DNA of 64,000 bases from Chondrus crispus (Eukaryota; Rhodophyta; Florideophyceae; Gigartinales; Gigartinaceae): the NCBI RefSeq assembly GCF_000350225.1, contig NW_005179258.1, positions 324,244 to 388,243 on the forward strand. Direction: 5' to 3'. Position 1 is the first letter of the stretch. Each line of letters starts with the position of its first letter. Of this stretch, positions 34,487-44,532 are shown one piece after another. Position numbers and translations under genes: made by a program. The notes under the pieces are model-generated. The model did not search any database, was not told the origin of the DNA, and worked only from the letters and a program-made list of their open reading frames with translations.

Positions 34487-35405
34487 TGTAGTGCAATACG
34501 CACCTGAAAAGGGAGGTGAAAAGAAGTGAAAAAGGAAAAAATTGGATATTGTAGTCCGGGTTTGGGGGACACACGTGTGCGACGAAGCGCACGATTATTT
34601 TAATTATTTAATTTCTTTACTAATTAGATCTAGAATCTAGAGCCGGGAGCTACTGTACTCGCCCCGGCGGGGCTCTATATAACTTAGCCCTTTGACAGAC
34701 CAAGTCAATAAAGACAACCCGAGTTGCCAGAGTTTGATATGGCCTTTGTCGAAGTCCCTCTTTTACAAGACACTCCCTTCTACTCTAGCCTACGGTATCC
34801 TTTGCGCTCGGGGGTCCCCTTTTTCCTTATCAATTTTCCTTTACTTCCCTATCCTAATTTCCCTTAATCTTGAGTTGGTCCCACCTTGTAGGATTGCGAT
34901 CCGCAACGTGACGTCATTAGCCATCGGGGTTCTGTGTTAGTGCACCAGTGGTGCTTTTCTCAGCGTTGGTTCCATCGGAATCTGGTTGTGACCGATCCGG
35001 TGTTGGTACTTTGCCATCGGGCAGTACGACGGTGTAGCGCTGCTACGTTTTCTTCTTTCTCGACGGGCTACGTTGCGACGTCCCCGTCGAAGACCTTATC
35101 AAGGGTATAAGGTGTACAAGGCGCTCTTCGAGCATTGGATTTACGACCCATCGGACCAGGTTTACCTAAACACCCCTCCGAACTCGTCGAGCGGTTGCTT
35201 TTACAAGTCTCTACCACCATTTACCGATCCCGGGCTGGGCCCTTCTCTTTGCCCCCCTATCAGGGATCCGAGCAACTGCGGGCCGCAAACCCGCTTAAAG
35301 AGGACAGGGAGCTTCCAACACTCCGTAGCGCTGTGCCGTTGGCAGTTGTTGTTTGTGTTGGACCGTCGGACCTTGGTCTCTGCCTGACAGGCGCATTACA
35401 CTGCA
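34487..35405 (+). repeat. LTR3 of lineage A (3' LTR of A2)
   Basis: Starts TGTAGTGCAATA after the tract CTCAGAAGGGGGATA and ends ATTACACTGCA, two substitutions from the LTR2 end. TATATAA at 34676-34682 and AATAAA at 34707-34712. It is nearly identical to LTR2 but lacks part of the GTTTTT repeat. The flank after it (GCGAC) does not match the flank before LTR1 or LTR2. Confidence 0.88.
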
Positions 35406-36709
35406 GCGACTCCTCGGCGCCCGACTGTCAGCGTCACCAATCCGTCCGAGACTTTGCGCCTTTTGGCCGAAGTCGCCGCAGAGCGAGAGCAAGATTTACA
35501 GCAAAGCATGTCGAGCCTTTGGCTTTTGATGAGGATGAAATGGGGTCAGAAAGCCCAATAATGGACTCCTTTGTCAACAGTGGTGGCCTCCAGTCAGTGC
35601 ATGCCGTGACAAACTTCAGTTTAGTCGAGTTTTACGACATTTATGACCGCTTACAAGATCAAATATAAAAAACTACAACTGTGGCCGAGGAAAGCGATCC
35701 AAGTATGCTGCTAAGGATGTATTTTCATGTCGCTTTCCGTGTGCAAGCACTCTGGACAATGGGATTTTTGGGGAAAGCTGTTTAACATAAAGGGCCCTAC
35801 GTTTGAGCGTCTTGTTACTAGTTTTCTGGAGATGCTGGCCGGCTACGCATACGATGTCTACGTTGACAGGGCTGCAGAACAATTCACGATGACAGAAGCT
35901 TTCGTGAAAAGGCCACTTTGAAAACATACAGCATGGCCGGTTGCGCTACTGACGTAACTTTTCAACAAACCAACCGTCGTCGCGGTAACATTCAGGAAAG
36001 TAAAGCCTATTTTAGTGGAAAACGTAAGTTGTGTGGTTTCAAAACGGAGGTTTCTGTCCTGGCTAATAGATTGGCAGTGGGTTGCTCAAGGCACTACACG
36101 GGTTTGACCGCAGACATAGATATTTTCTATCCGAATTTGGCGTGGCACAAGACTCAATCGCGCAAATCAGTTGATGAACGTAGTATTCCTGATGTGGGCT
36201 CTGCGGCGGACAAGTACCCTCGGTACTGGGCGGTTTTGATGGAAAAAGGTTACCAAGGGGCCGCAGAGAGAATGAGAGCCATTACACCTGTCAAAAAGTC
36301 TCGAGGGAGCGAGTTGAGTCGACACGACGAGGATACAAACAGAAAAATTGCAAGAGACAGAATTATTGCGGAAAATTATTTCGGCAGACAGGCCACGCTT
36401 TGGATGGTTGTTTCTAATAAGTTTCGTTGGTCTGAAGGAAATTATGATCCTATTTTTCTGTTTACGTTGGCCATGACGAATGGGCACATTCTGAAACACC
36501 CTTTATGTGCGGATGACGGCGATCTTTATCGCCAGTTTTTGAACCGAAGAGCTGAGATTGTTGAAACTACTGTAGAGAAGAGAAAGCGTACGAAGGAGCG
36601 CTATAGGGCCCGTCGCAGAGCGCGCCTAACTCAACAACTGGCCACAAGATCCATAATTGGGAGAGAGCTAGGGGCAGGGGTAGTGGAGGCTTCATGTTTT
36701 GACGATTAG
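35406..36709 (+). pseudogene. IS5/Harbinger-type (DDE_Tnp_4) transposase, broken
   Basis: Three frames in order give FVNSGGLQSVHAVTNFSLVEFYDIY (to 35,668), WDFWGKLFNIKGPTFERLV (to 35,921) and a 263-residue C-terminal part from 35,918. The last contains ATDVTFQQTNRRRG, ESKAYFSGKRKLCGFKTEVS, HYTGLTADIDIF, MEKGYQGA and AENYFGRQATLW. The D...D...E spacing and the SGK+K-x-x-GFK motif are typical of DDE_Tnp_4 transposases of the PIF/Harbinger-ISL2EU group. At least two frameshifts or stops break it. It is unlike the HARBI1-type element at 2.3-3.6 kb. It starts immediately after LTR3, and no TIRs were found. Confidence 0.75.
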
Positions 36710-37187
36710 ATAGTGTGCAATTGCGCAATATTTGTAGAAGTCTGCAGATAGACGTAGATATGGCGCAACATGCCAATACTGTAGGGGGGTTGCTGCGCAG
36801 TTACAGAGGTATTGCGCAACTATCAGTAAACAATCAAGCGGACTGTGTGGTTACGCATTGACAACTCAGAAAACGGCATTTTCCCGTATTACGGAGATGC
36901 TTAGTAACTGCTGTCAAGACCTATTGAGAAGGGTACTGTATAGCACTGCTTCCTGTGCACCGAACACCCTATTTCCCGCATCTCCCTTCCAGTTGTAAGC
37001 TTAAAATCTGCAGGATGAGTTAGTGAGTTAGTGTATGCCCCCACCATATCCTGCCATAAAGAGAAAGAGTGCAGATGTCTTTCCATTTGGACCTACTGCA
37101 GTGAATCGCGTGTCCTCAAATGAGGCTATTCTTTTTGCAAAAAAAATTGGGACTTTATGAAGTCAGTTGGGAAGCCATTTCTGTAAC
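36710..37187. other. AT-rich spacer
   Basis: No gene or repeat recognised between the IS5-like transposase and the start of duplicated unit P. Confidence 0.5.
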
Positions 37188-37722
37188 GTTCATGCTCTCG
37201 GCAATAACATTTTGCAAAGAATTGGGATAACAGTTGTGAATGCACAGACAGACTAAAAATCTAATAAAGTTTCAATCTTCGGCTGATATTTAAACAGGCC
37301 TTGCAACGTGTCTTATGTCACTCTCACATTCGTATACCAAATAATTCAGGGAGAGGCAAGAAATATTAATTCATGTCAAACGCCAGGAGAGTTATCATAA
37401 AATTATTGGAGAGCTTTACGCGGCAACAAAAGTATAAGTAGAGGAGTAGTATAATGTTAGCAGAAAGAAAAAAGGACATCAGTTCCATCAACTCGAAGTT
37501 CAGTTCCGTCCGACCAGTTCCCGCTCCCGGCCTTTGGCTTTCGAAGCTATTAACACATAACGTTTTGCGGCTGGTCAAAAAGGATTCTTTTAGGCATTCT
37601 AAAAATGGCTGGAAAAGGCGTGTAGATCTCACTAAACTCCACTCTTCCGGCACGCAAAAGCCAACTTCGGTGGCGAAAGTATCTTTTTGTTGAGCAAGCA
37701 CAAGTCGAGAAAAAAAGTTGAA

Positions 37723-37751
37723 AAGTGACCTCATACAGTATGAGGTCACTT
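37723..37751. repeat. Perfect 14-bp-arm palindrome
   Basis: AAGTGACCTCATAC-A-GTATGAGGTCACTT. Copy Q has a longer, imperfect hairpin at the same place (about 50,003-50,060), so the structure is shared by both copies although its sequence differs. Role unknown; possibly the end of an older element. Confidence 0.7.
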
Positions 37752-39315
37752 GTCGTCTATTGTCTATCCGACCATGCGTTATCAAAACAAACATAATTGC
37801 GAATTTTTTTTGTTTTTAACTTTAATGGCCACGGTTTCAATTCTTTGGTAGGTTGACTCGTTTTAAAATTTATGTTAAGATAAAACCGAATAGAAAACAC
37901 TTTACGGAATGCCGCTATAGTACTATTGTAAAATTAGCCATAGGAAATGCTTATTGTATTATGACGTTTTCTTTGATTCACGTTTATTTGCATCAACGAG
38001 TTGGTTTTCACTAGAATCGACAAGATAAATGCTTTACCAGTGGTAATGGCCTTCTAGTTTCAAGAAACAAAAGTAGAATCGTGAGGTTGGTTGTCCAGAA
38101 AAAATAAAATACCTTCTGTCTTCATATGAGGACTAACGGTCCGATAGACACTAGACACTGGGGTCTGTCCTAACATAAGAACAGTGTTGGTTTTGCGAGA
38201 GAACGTTCCTGGTTGCAAAAAGAGATACATTAATATTGTCCGTAAAATAATGCGTTGTTTTTTCCATTTACCCACAAAGTCACTGGACGTTAAGTAAACC
38301 CGAGATTGAAGAAGTCCACCACGAGTTTTGCAAACTGACCTCTCGCAAGTACCTGCCCGCAACAAACGCAAGTCTGGTACAACGTTGTGCCGCCCGACGG
38401 ATCATGTGCAGCTGCGCAAATACTCGCTGAAGCGAATATTGTAGCTCGCCAGAAGGATATAATGGTTCTCAGTCGAAAGGGCGATGTGTTTCGTCTTCTT
38501 GACAGGCTGACGGGGCCGTTTGGAGAGGACCGCTTTTTAGAAGCTTCTACTTGTCTATCTTTCGCGGTTGTTTCAGCATCATATGTGGCAGATCTTGCGG
38601 TACTTTGATCCGTCGATGGACTCTGGGCAGATGAATTTAAGGGGCGGGGCGTCCAAGACGCAAACCGGTACGACCCGTGCAATCTGAGACTCGTTTGTGC
38701 TGATGAAAAAGCGGAAACCCCACTTCGTTTTCCTTCAGGACGGGTCGATCCGGCACTGCTGTGATCAGTCGGATGTGAAACTCGTGCAAAACTCACATGC
38801 CCCCAGTTTTCGGTATGCTGTGAGTTATCCCTGTGCTCGTTTTTTGTGACGGCTATTTTTTGCCCCAGTCGGGTTATTTTCCCCCTGCTTCGGTCTTGTT
38901 CAGCGCTACGTCTCGAGAGTAGGTTCGTTGAACGCAGAATTGTGTTGTCGTTAAGAAGATATACGTTTTGTCTCCAGGAGACCCGTACTTTTCGAGTAGC
39001 GTCCTCCCGAAAAGTGTGGGGTGGTCCTATTTTGTGATCGGGGCATAAACTTCACAAAATGCACACAAACGTCTCAAAGTTCTCACGAGTTTTGTGAATC
39101 TCACTTTGTTTTTGTGAATCTCACTTTATTTTTGTGACGTCAACATCTCGAAGTGCTCTTTTGTTGACTGTTTTGTGATTCACACACAATTTTTTTGTGA
39201 CTCTCACACCGTTCTGAGGGAAACGTCTCACAATCATCTCCAACATCAACAAACCATCACAAACCTATCTAAAAATCATAGCTGATGGCCTTGTTCTACA
39301 GACATTTTACGACCT

Positions 39316-42015
39316 TCACTCTGGGGCTTGTGAGGCCTGCCTTGTTCGTCGAGAAGTGCGTCGCTCAGAGTCAAACTCCCTCTCATGGACAGGAGAGGGC
39401 CCATGTCGCTTCAGTGTAGGGCGAGAATGCCAGACCGTCCAGCAGCTGCAGCAGATAGCATGCCTACATGTAGAACACCACTGCACCTGGCGTGAGCCCT
39501 TTCTAAGTGTCTTGGGTCGCCCGTCTTTTGTCCCTCTTTTGACCCAACTACATAGTACGCAGTAGGTTGGGGTCCCACTGACCTTCTCGTGCAATAAATT
39601 CCGGTTCAACCTACGAGCCTTGTGCGTACCAAAGTTATATTGCTCAGAGGCCTTCCGTTTAAAGTATGGCATGAGCTTCACTGACGTTTGTGCCACAGAA
39701 TCATTTCGTTCCTCCAAAGCCTCCGCTCCCATTTCTTCTGTCCATTCTTGTGCTAACCGTCTAGCAAACGACCCAAACGTGTCACAGCTCGAGACCTTGT
39801 GTCTCAGGGAGGCGTACCCGATATTTGAATTAGCCCCCAATTCATTAGGTCCTGGTAGAAAGTTCCGTTCCCTCGCAATTGAAAGCCTGTACACCACAGC
39901 AGCATTGCATACTTGCATGCTTAGCAATCTAGCTATAATTGACGTCACAGGGTTCTCGCTAATGTTTGTACGTGCTAGAGTTTTAAGGTATCTGGAGATG
40001 ACATCAACTCCGCCCTTTAAAGTGTTCCAAAAAACAGCCGCAGTAAGACGAATCATCCTACAGGGTGGTATCGGGGAGCCCCTTTGAATAACCTCTCTTC
40101 TAATGGCCTTGCTCAGGTTGTAGTAGGATACAAAACTGTAAATGTCAGAGGCATGACTGCTCTTCAACATTGTGTCGTATTCTTTAGGAACATTTGTTCC
40201 ATCCATTCCAATCCACTCAAAAGTTGAGATTCGGACGCAGTCCAGATAATAGGTGTAGCTGTGGCGTAAAGACTCCGAGAATTCGATGACACAAGCATAT
40301 AGTATGCTACCTTCCACAATAGAACCCCCTGTGCCAATGACAAAGATGACATTATTAATGCCCAGTGTTGCACAGTGATGGAGGACCTGGGATCTGTACT
40401 GTGTCGATGGTACGAGCTCCCGGAACAACTCAGAGCTCCTTTCGTCAGTTCCCACGTTCTCCAGGACCACAACAGCTCCGTATTTACTACGGAGGAGGGA
40501 TGCTGTTTCTATGGTTCTTACTGCAGTTATGGTCTTAATTTCGACCGCGTACGCAGTATCCAGCTGCTCTCCATCCTTAGCTGAAAGAAGAGCATCGGGG
40601 CTATCAGCGAGCATGGCACAGCTTGTGCTCTCAATGAGACCAGCGGTTCTAATGTGCGTCACGTTGAATTGGTACTGTTCGTCCCAGTTATACGTAGAAG
40701 AGCACAGACCCCTCCTATAGGCACCTTTCTGTTCTGAAAAGAACTTTGGTAGAGCCCGAATAATCTCCACCTCGTTGCGAGACCCCTCCTTCATCCCTGA
40801 GCTTGGAACGAGGGGTTTCATGACCCATGCGGTTAGTGAGGCTTCCCTAAATGCATCACAGACTCTGCTGGCTGCCTGTTCCGCCAGTTCCTCGGCACTA
40901 TATATATCTGGATCCGTGCCCCCTTCTGTTGAAACGGCCCCATTGCTGATGTCGGCCCTCAGCTGCATTACAGCTGCGACAACTTCGGGCTTGTTCACCC
41001 GGGTGTCTATTGCTCGGCCGAATACGGACAGACAGTTCAGCAGCTCAGCCTTTGTCGTAGCTGAGATTCTGCTTGCGGAGCTGTTTACCAGCCGCTCAGC
41101 AACTGTCGTCCGTGAAGATGGGCGAGGCTGACGTGCCATCGTCATGCCAAGGGTCATTATGACTTGGTCCCACTTAGACCGGAGATGCTCACGGATCACA
41201 ATATGGTCTTGAGACAGTGGCTGAGCTCCGTGACTAAGCACTCTTCCCCTAAGCTTCCATGACAGGCCCCCTAGTAATGCCTCGTAGTCTCTGGCTACCG
41301 CAGCTTTAAACCCATGCGCAGTGCGAGATGTGAATCGAAAAGCGCGAAGGAGGAACCAGATAGGGTCCTCTGATTGGTAATATGTGAGCATGAGAACTCT
41401 ATTCAGCAGGTGTTCAACCTTACTTCTGCCGTTATTGACTCGGTCCGATTGGGCTGCGGTGGCCCTTGTACTCCGGGCAGCGCAGATGCGCCCGTTGTCA
41501 AAGGTTATTAAGGACTCCTCAAGCTTCTTTAACGCACCCTCCGTGCGAAAGGCGTCACGTAGGACCACTGTGAAAGACCTCGAGGGGAAGAGAGAGGCGT
41601 TGTTGTGGACAAGAGCCGCAATTCTACCGGAGCAACTCTCTCGGTAGACAAAGGCCTCCGCCTGTCGAACGTGAGAAGCGCAACCCCCGCGGACCTTCAG
41701 CTTAGCCGTGTACACGGCACGGCACCCTCTTTCAGACACGTCCATCCCACGGTGTCGGACTGATATAGGGCCATCTCCGAACACAAACGGGTACCACAAA
41801 TCACGTTTGTGCGTACCGAGGAGGCTCGCCCCCAGTTTGTCCGACAGGAATGCGATAGTTTCCTTAGAATTATAGCCGCGGTCGGCAGCAAAAATGGCAT
41901 GTGGCATAGGACGCAGGGCACCGGTTGTGGACGCCCCTTGCACCATTTGCACCAACCTCTCCCATGTGTGAAGGAGCTTTTCGCCCGTGCGTGTGAAATG
42001 ACATGCGACAAAAAA
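39316..42015 (-). CDS. piggyBac-like transposase ORF2 with embedded PD-(D/E)XK nuclease and zinc-finger tail
   Basis: First Met at 41955 (879 aa), but the frame is open to the slippery site at 42012-42018, and translation probably enters there by frameshift. Residue numbers count from Met 41955. Asp25 in AADRGYNSKETIAF is the likely second DDE Asp, and Asp651 in LKGGVDVISRYLKTL the third. Between them, 391-540 shows a YqaJ/lambda-exonuclease pattern: GSRNE, SPDALL (Asp454), AVEIKT (Glu472-x-Lys474) and YRSQVLHHCATLG (Gln523). The C-terminus is Cys-rich (CVLC at 799, CSTC at 827, CCSC at 835, then H843), like piggyBac C-terminal zinc fingers. Family assignment is by motif only. Confidence 0.65.
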   Translation of the reverse strand, partial: FFVACHFTRTGEKLLHTWERLVQMVQGASTTGALRPMPHAIFAADRGYNSKETIAFLSDKLGASLLGTHKRDLWYPFVFGDGPISVRHRGMDVSERGCRAVYTAKLKVRGGCASHVRQAEAFVYRESCSGRIAALVHNNASLFPSRSFTVVLRDAFRTEGALKKLEESLITFDNGRICAARSTRATAAQSDRVNNGRSKVEHLLNRVLMLTYYQSEDPIWFLLRAFRFTSRTAHGFKAAVARDYEALLGGLSWKLRGRVLSHGAQPLSQDHIVIREHLRSKWDQVIMTLGMTMARQPRPSSRTTVAERLVNSSASRISATTKAELLNCLSVFGRAIDTRVNKPEVVAAVMQLRADISNGAVSTEGGTDPDIYSAEELAEQAASRVCDAFREASLTAWVMKPLVPSSGMKEGSRNEVEIIRALPKFFSEQKGAYRRGLCSSTYNWDEQYQFNVTHIRTAGLIESTSCAMLADSPDALLSAKDGEQLDTAYAVEIKTITAVRTIETASLLRSKYGAVVVLENVGTDERSSELFRELVPSTQYRSQVLHHCATLGINNVIFVIGTGGSIVEGSILYACVIEFSESLRHSYTYYLDCVRISTFEWIGMDGTNVPKEYDTMLKSSHASDIYSFVSYYNLSKAIRREVIQRGSPIPPCRMIRLTAAVFWNTLKGGVDVISRYLKTLARTNISENPVTSIIARLLSMQVCNAAVVYRLSIARERNFLPGPNELGANSNIGYASLRHKVSSCDTFGSFARRLAQEWTEEMGAEALEERNDSVAQTSVKLMPYFKRKASEQYNFGTHKARRLNRNLLHEKVSGTPTYCVLCSWVKRGTKDGRPKTLRKGSRQVQWCSTCRHAICCSCWTVWHSRPTLKRHGPSPVHEREFDSERRTSRRTRQASQAPE

Positions 42016-43703
42016 GGGTTAAGTGCTGAACAAAGTGCGTTCCCCACCGGCCCTAGACCCTTCTTAGGATTATTGTGTTGTTGTAAATAGGTCAGTTCAA
42101 CAACTGAACGAGATGCCATACGCAAGTGGTCATCATCTAAAGAGAAGACAGTTGCCTTTGGAACATAAAGCAGGTCCCGATTTATGGCCGCAGTTTCAGC
42201 TTCAAGCTCTGTAATTAGAGTAGTTGCTCTATTAGCTGAGCGGGACCAGCCCGTGCTCGAGTAGTCATGCGCTGCGCGGGGGTCTTTACAACCCCCAAGA
42301 GCACTCCAGAGGTCATGATATCTGTCAGCCGACAATCCCATTTGAAAGAAGTGGCCACTTTCCAAAGGGTCGCACACAGTTCGAGGGGACTCATTATATG
42401 AAGCACAGAGGATGTGCAGAATAAGCATACCCAGTATCTCCTTCTTCGTGGTCCCTGCTTTTCTTCTCTGGTGCAACACACGGTTCGCTACGTATCGTAG
42501 CTTCTCTAGCAAACACTCCGTAACAAACGTGCGTAAGCAGGCTAGAGGAGTAAGTAACTGCCTGGCATCACATTCGTCCTCAGTCGTACCGACTCTACTT
42601 GTTATATCGCTAATAACTCGTTCCAGTGCAGTATTGGCCTCTTCGAGGAAACGACGCTCCAGACTGTTATTCACGTTATCTATCTGGACAGAAACATCAG
42701 CGAAAGGACTGTCATAGTTCCATCCTTCTAGGCAACCACTTCTCTGCGCACGTGCGCGCTCCTCCAACTCTTCAGCAGAGAAGGGTGTAAACAAATCTCT
42801 TGCCTGTGTCGTTTCGATGTCCTCCCAGTGCTCCCTGAAATATCTTTCGTCGTCAAGGTCATAGTAAAGCCTGCTATAGAGGTCTTCGCTAAGGGCAGCA
42901 CCTGTGTCCGTCTGCTGCATCTGGGACGTCAGGTATGAACCAGGGTGCAAAGATCGCACCTCGGTCTCTGTGACTTCAGTGTCAACTTCTCCTACAGCTT
43001 GAACCTCGCAAGACGAAGTAGATGAATATGACAATTGCAACTCCTGTGAAAAGGGTTCGTCACTGTCGTCCAGAGAGTCTGCCTCCTCCAACAACTGTTC
43101 AACTTCAGCGTTCAAAGGGCTGTTCGTCTGTAAGCCGAAAGACGAGGAATGAATAGCAACACCGCTGTTGAGCTGGTTCGATGGAGCTGTATTTCTGACA
43201 GGGGGTGGGGAGAATTCTTCTTCGTAAAAGAAGTCTGGGGACGTCTGAAGGGAAGAAAGGGTAGCTGGTGGTGGGTTGTTGCGGAGCTCAGTCTGTGTCA
43301 ACGGAAGCGTGGGATCATAATCTTGCTCTGATATAGGCTGACGTTCGGCATACTCAGCTCTAGATCCCAACCCCTCTCTCAGAGGCGTACTATTAAATTT
43401 GCCACTTTTTGGGGGTTCAGCAAGAGGGGAAGCATTGTAGCTGTCATCAGCGGATACCAGCTGATTGGAGGCGTTATCTCCGGGGGGTTGGAACCTTTCA
43501 GCCATCAGCTTACCCGCAATGTCCTCTGAAATATGGTGCTTAGTGTGGCAGTTGCGAACACGAAGGGAAGGGGAAGTGTCTCTGGAAACTAGCCGTAGAT
43601 GGCTGGAAAGGGAGATTTTTTGTGTGACGTTGTTCAGTTTGTTTGCCGTTTGAGATGGAGAGCATTTTATATGTGATCTTTGTGATGCCCTCACACAACT
43701 CAC
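41697..43703 (-). CDS. piggyBac-like transposase ORF1 (N-terminal part, first catalytic Asp)
   Basis: 668 aa from Met 43703. The first 66 codons lie in subterminal repeat sequence, so Met 43505 (MAERFQPPGDN) may be the true start. The first half is acidic and Ser/Pro-rich, probably disordered. A helical region (near 340-480) follows, then KATVFSLDDDHLRMASRS near residue 520, a good match to the first-Asp motif of piggyBac transposases. Past residue 563 (42,015) the homologous reading passes to the -1 frame. The last 105 or so codons overlap ORF2 and are probably non-functional. Transposition would need both ORFs as one protein or as two subunits. Confidence 0.65.
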   Translation of the reverse strand: MSCVRASQRSHIKCSPSQTANKLNNVTQKISLSSHLRLVSRDTSPSLRVRNCHTKHHISEDIAGKLMAERFQPPGDNASNQLVSADDSYNASPLAEPPKSGKFNSTPLREGLGSRAEYAERQPISEQDYDPTLPLTQTELRNNPPPATLSSLQTSPDFFYEEEFSPPPVRNTAPSNQLNSGVAIHSSSFGLQTNSPLNAEVEQLLEEADSLDDSDEPFSQELQLSYSSTSSCEVQAVGEVDTEVTETEVRSLHPGSYLTSQMQQTDTGAALSEDLYSRLYYDLDDERYFREHWEDIETTQARDLFTPFSAEELEERARAQRSGCLEGWNYDSPFADVSVQIDNVNNSLERRFLEEANTALERVISDITSRVGTTEDECDARQLLTPLACLRTFVTECLLEKLRYVANRVLHQRRKAGTTKKEILGMLILHILCASYNESPRTVCDPLESGHFFQMGLSADRYHDLWSALGGCKDPRAAHDYSSTGWSRSANRATTLITELEAETAAINRDLLYVPKATVFSLDDDHLRMASRSVVELTYLQQHNNPKKGLGPVGNALCSALNPFLSHVISHARAKSSFTHGRGWCKWCKGRPQPVPCVLCHMPFLLPTAAIILRKLSHSCRTNWGRASSVRTNVICGTRLCSEMALYQSDTVGWTCLKEGAVPCTRLS
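42012..42018 (-). promoter_or_regulatory. Candidate -1 ribosomal frameshift heptamer C_CCU_UUU
   Basis: In the ORF1 frame the minus strand reads AAC CCT TTT TTG. Slipping back one base on CCCTTTT enters exactly the frame that leads to FVACHFTRTG and ORF2. X_XXY_YYZ is the canonical form. A one-base deletion in a T7 run would give the same picture. Confidence 0.5.
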
Positions 43704-44532
43704 ACAAAACCATCACAAAATTCACACTGTCAGTGTGAGAGTTTTGATTTTAAGGTTGACGTTTGAGAGTTTTGAGATGCGTCTCACAAAATCATCACAA
43801 AAGATTCACAAAAAATGTGTGATGTTTGAGACGATTTTTGTGATGATCACAAAACGTTCACAAAAAGTGCTACAACTCAACAAATATTCACAAACCATGT
43901 GTGACGATTGAGACGATGGAGTGAGACGAATGAGACGACGGCGTCGAAAAGAGCAAAACTCTCACAAATCGTCACACAAATCGTCTCACTTTTTGTGACG
44001 CCCTAAATCGTCACAAACCGGAGCACAGGGTTATGGCAACGCGTTGTCTGAAAATTTTGCGTTTAGAAAATCCGAGCAAACACGCCGCCAAAACACGCGT
44101 TTTCGTGATTTTACGGACAACCTTATTGAAATGCATATTTGGAAAGTGTTTATGGGCCCTGTTTTCTTGCGTACTTGTCCTCGGCAATTATATCATATAG
44201 AAAACTGAGGTAGCTGTTTCGAATTCATTGGAAGACTGGAACTATTTGGCATGTAAAATACCCGATTCTTATTCTTATTCTGATTCTTTGTTTTTGTTTC
44301 GAAGCTATGGTACATACAGCGTTTCAAAGTGAGCAAAAAAGGCTTCTTTTCCAGTCGTTTCTAAAAACGAACCTGAAAAACCTGTACCGTAGTCCTCACC
44401 AATCTCTTGCGTTTCTAACGCAAAAGCTATTTACGGTAGCAATGATATCCTTCTCCTTCGTGTCGGGAATGCGCAACTCTGGAAAATATATATGCTAAAA
44501 AGAGACATCTGATGAGGACGTTGGTCGGATAG

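Larger units (their letters stand above)
38829..44030 (-). mobile_element. piggyBac-like autonomous DNA transposon, 5.2 kb
   Basis: TIRs start CCCTGTGCTC at both ends (38829 and, inverted, ending 44030) with 4-bp TSD TTAT (38825-38828 and 44031-44034). CCC termini and a TTAA-like 4-bp duplication fit piggyBac. Several hundred bases inside each end are packed with TCACAAAA/TTTTGTGA motifs in both orientations. It encodes two overlapping minus-strand ORFs. The matching empty site in the second S copy (near 49,175) confirms the boundaries. Confidence 0.8.
38233..44123 (-). mobile_element. Tc1/mariner-like non-autonomous element S in P (split by piggyBac insertion)
   Basis: Ends ATATTGTCCGTAAAAT (left) and, inverted, AGGTTGTCCGTAAAAT (right), flanked by TA (38231-38232 and 44124-44125), the target duplication of this superfamily. 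Without the 5.2-kb insertion it is about 685 bp. Copy Q lacks S at this point (near 50,570) and reads straight across. A second copy of S in opposite orientation lies at 49,080-49,711. It holds a partly conserved ORF (38,290-38,796 minus) that I do not recognise. Confidence 0.7.

Noticed and set aside
35135-35668. 177-aa ORF running from LTR3 into the IS5-like region
   Set aside because: Only its last part (after 35,406) belongs to the transposase; the first part is LTR sequence read by chance.
38290-38796. ORF in the mariner-like element S, with a similar one at 49201-49752
   Set aside because: Partly conserved between copies, but I recognise no transposase motif and the two differ by frame-breaking changes; not called as a gene.
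43700-44030. Dense TCACAAAA repeats, considered as a CRISPR-like or satellite array
   Set aside because: Spacing is irregular and motifs occur in both orientations; they are subterminal repeats of the piggyBac-like element and recur inverted in its derivative.
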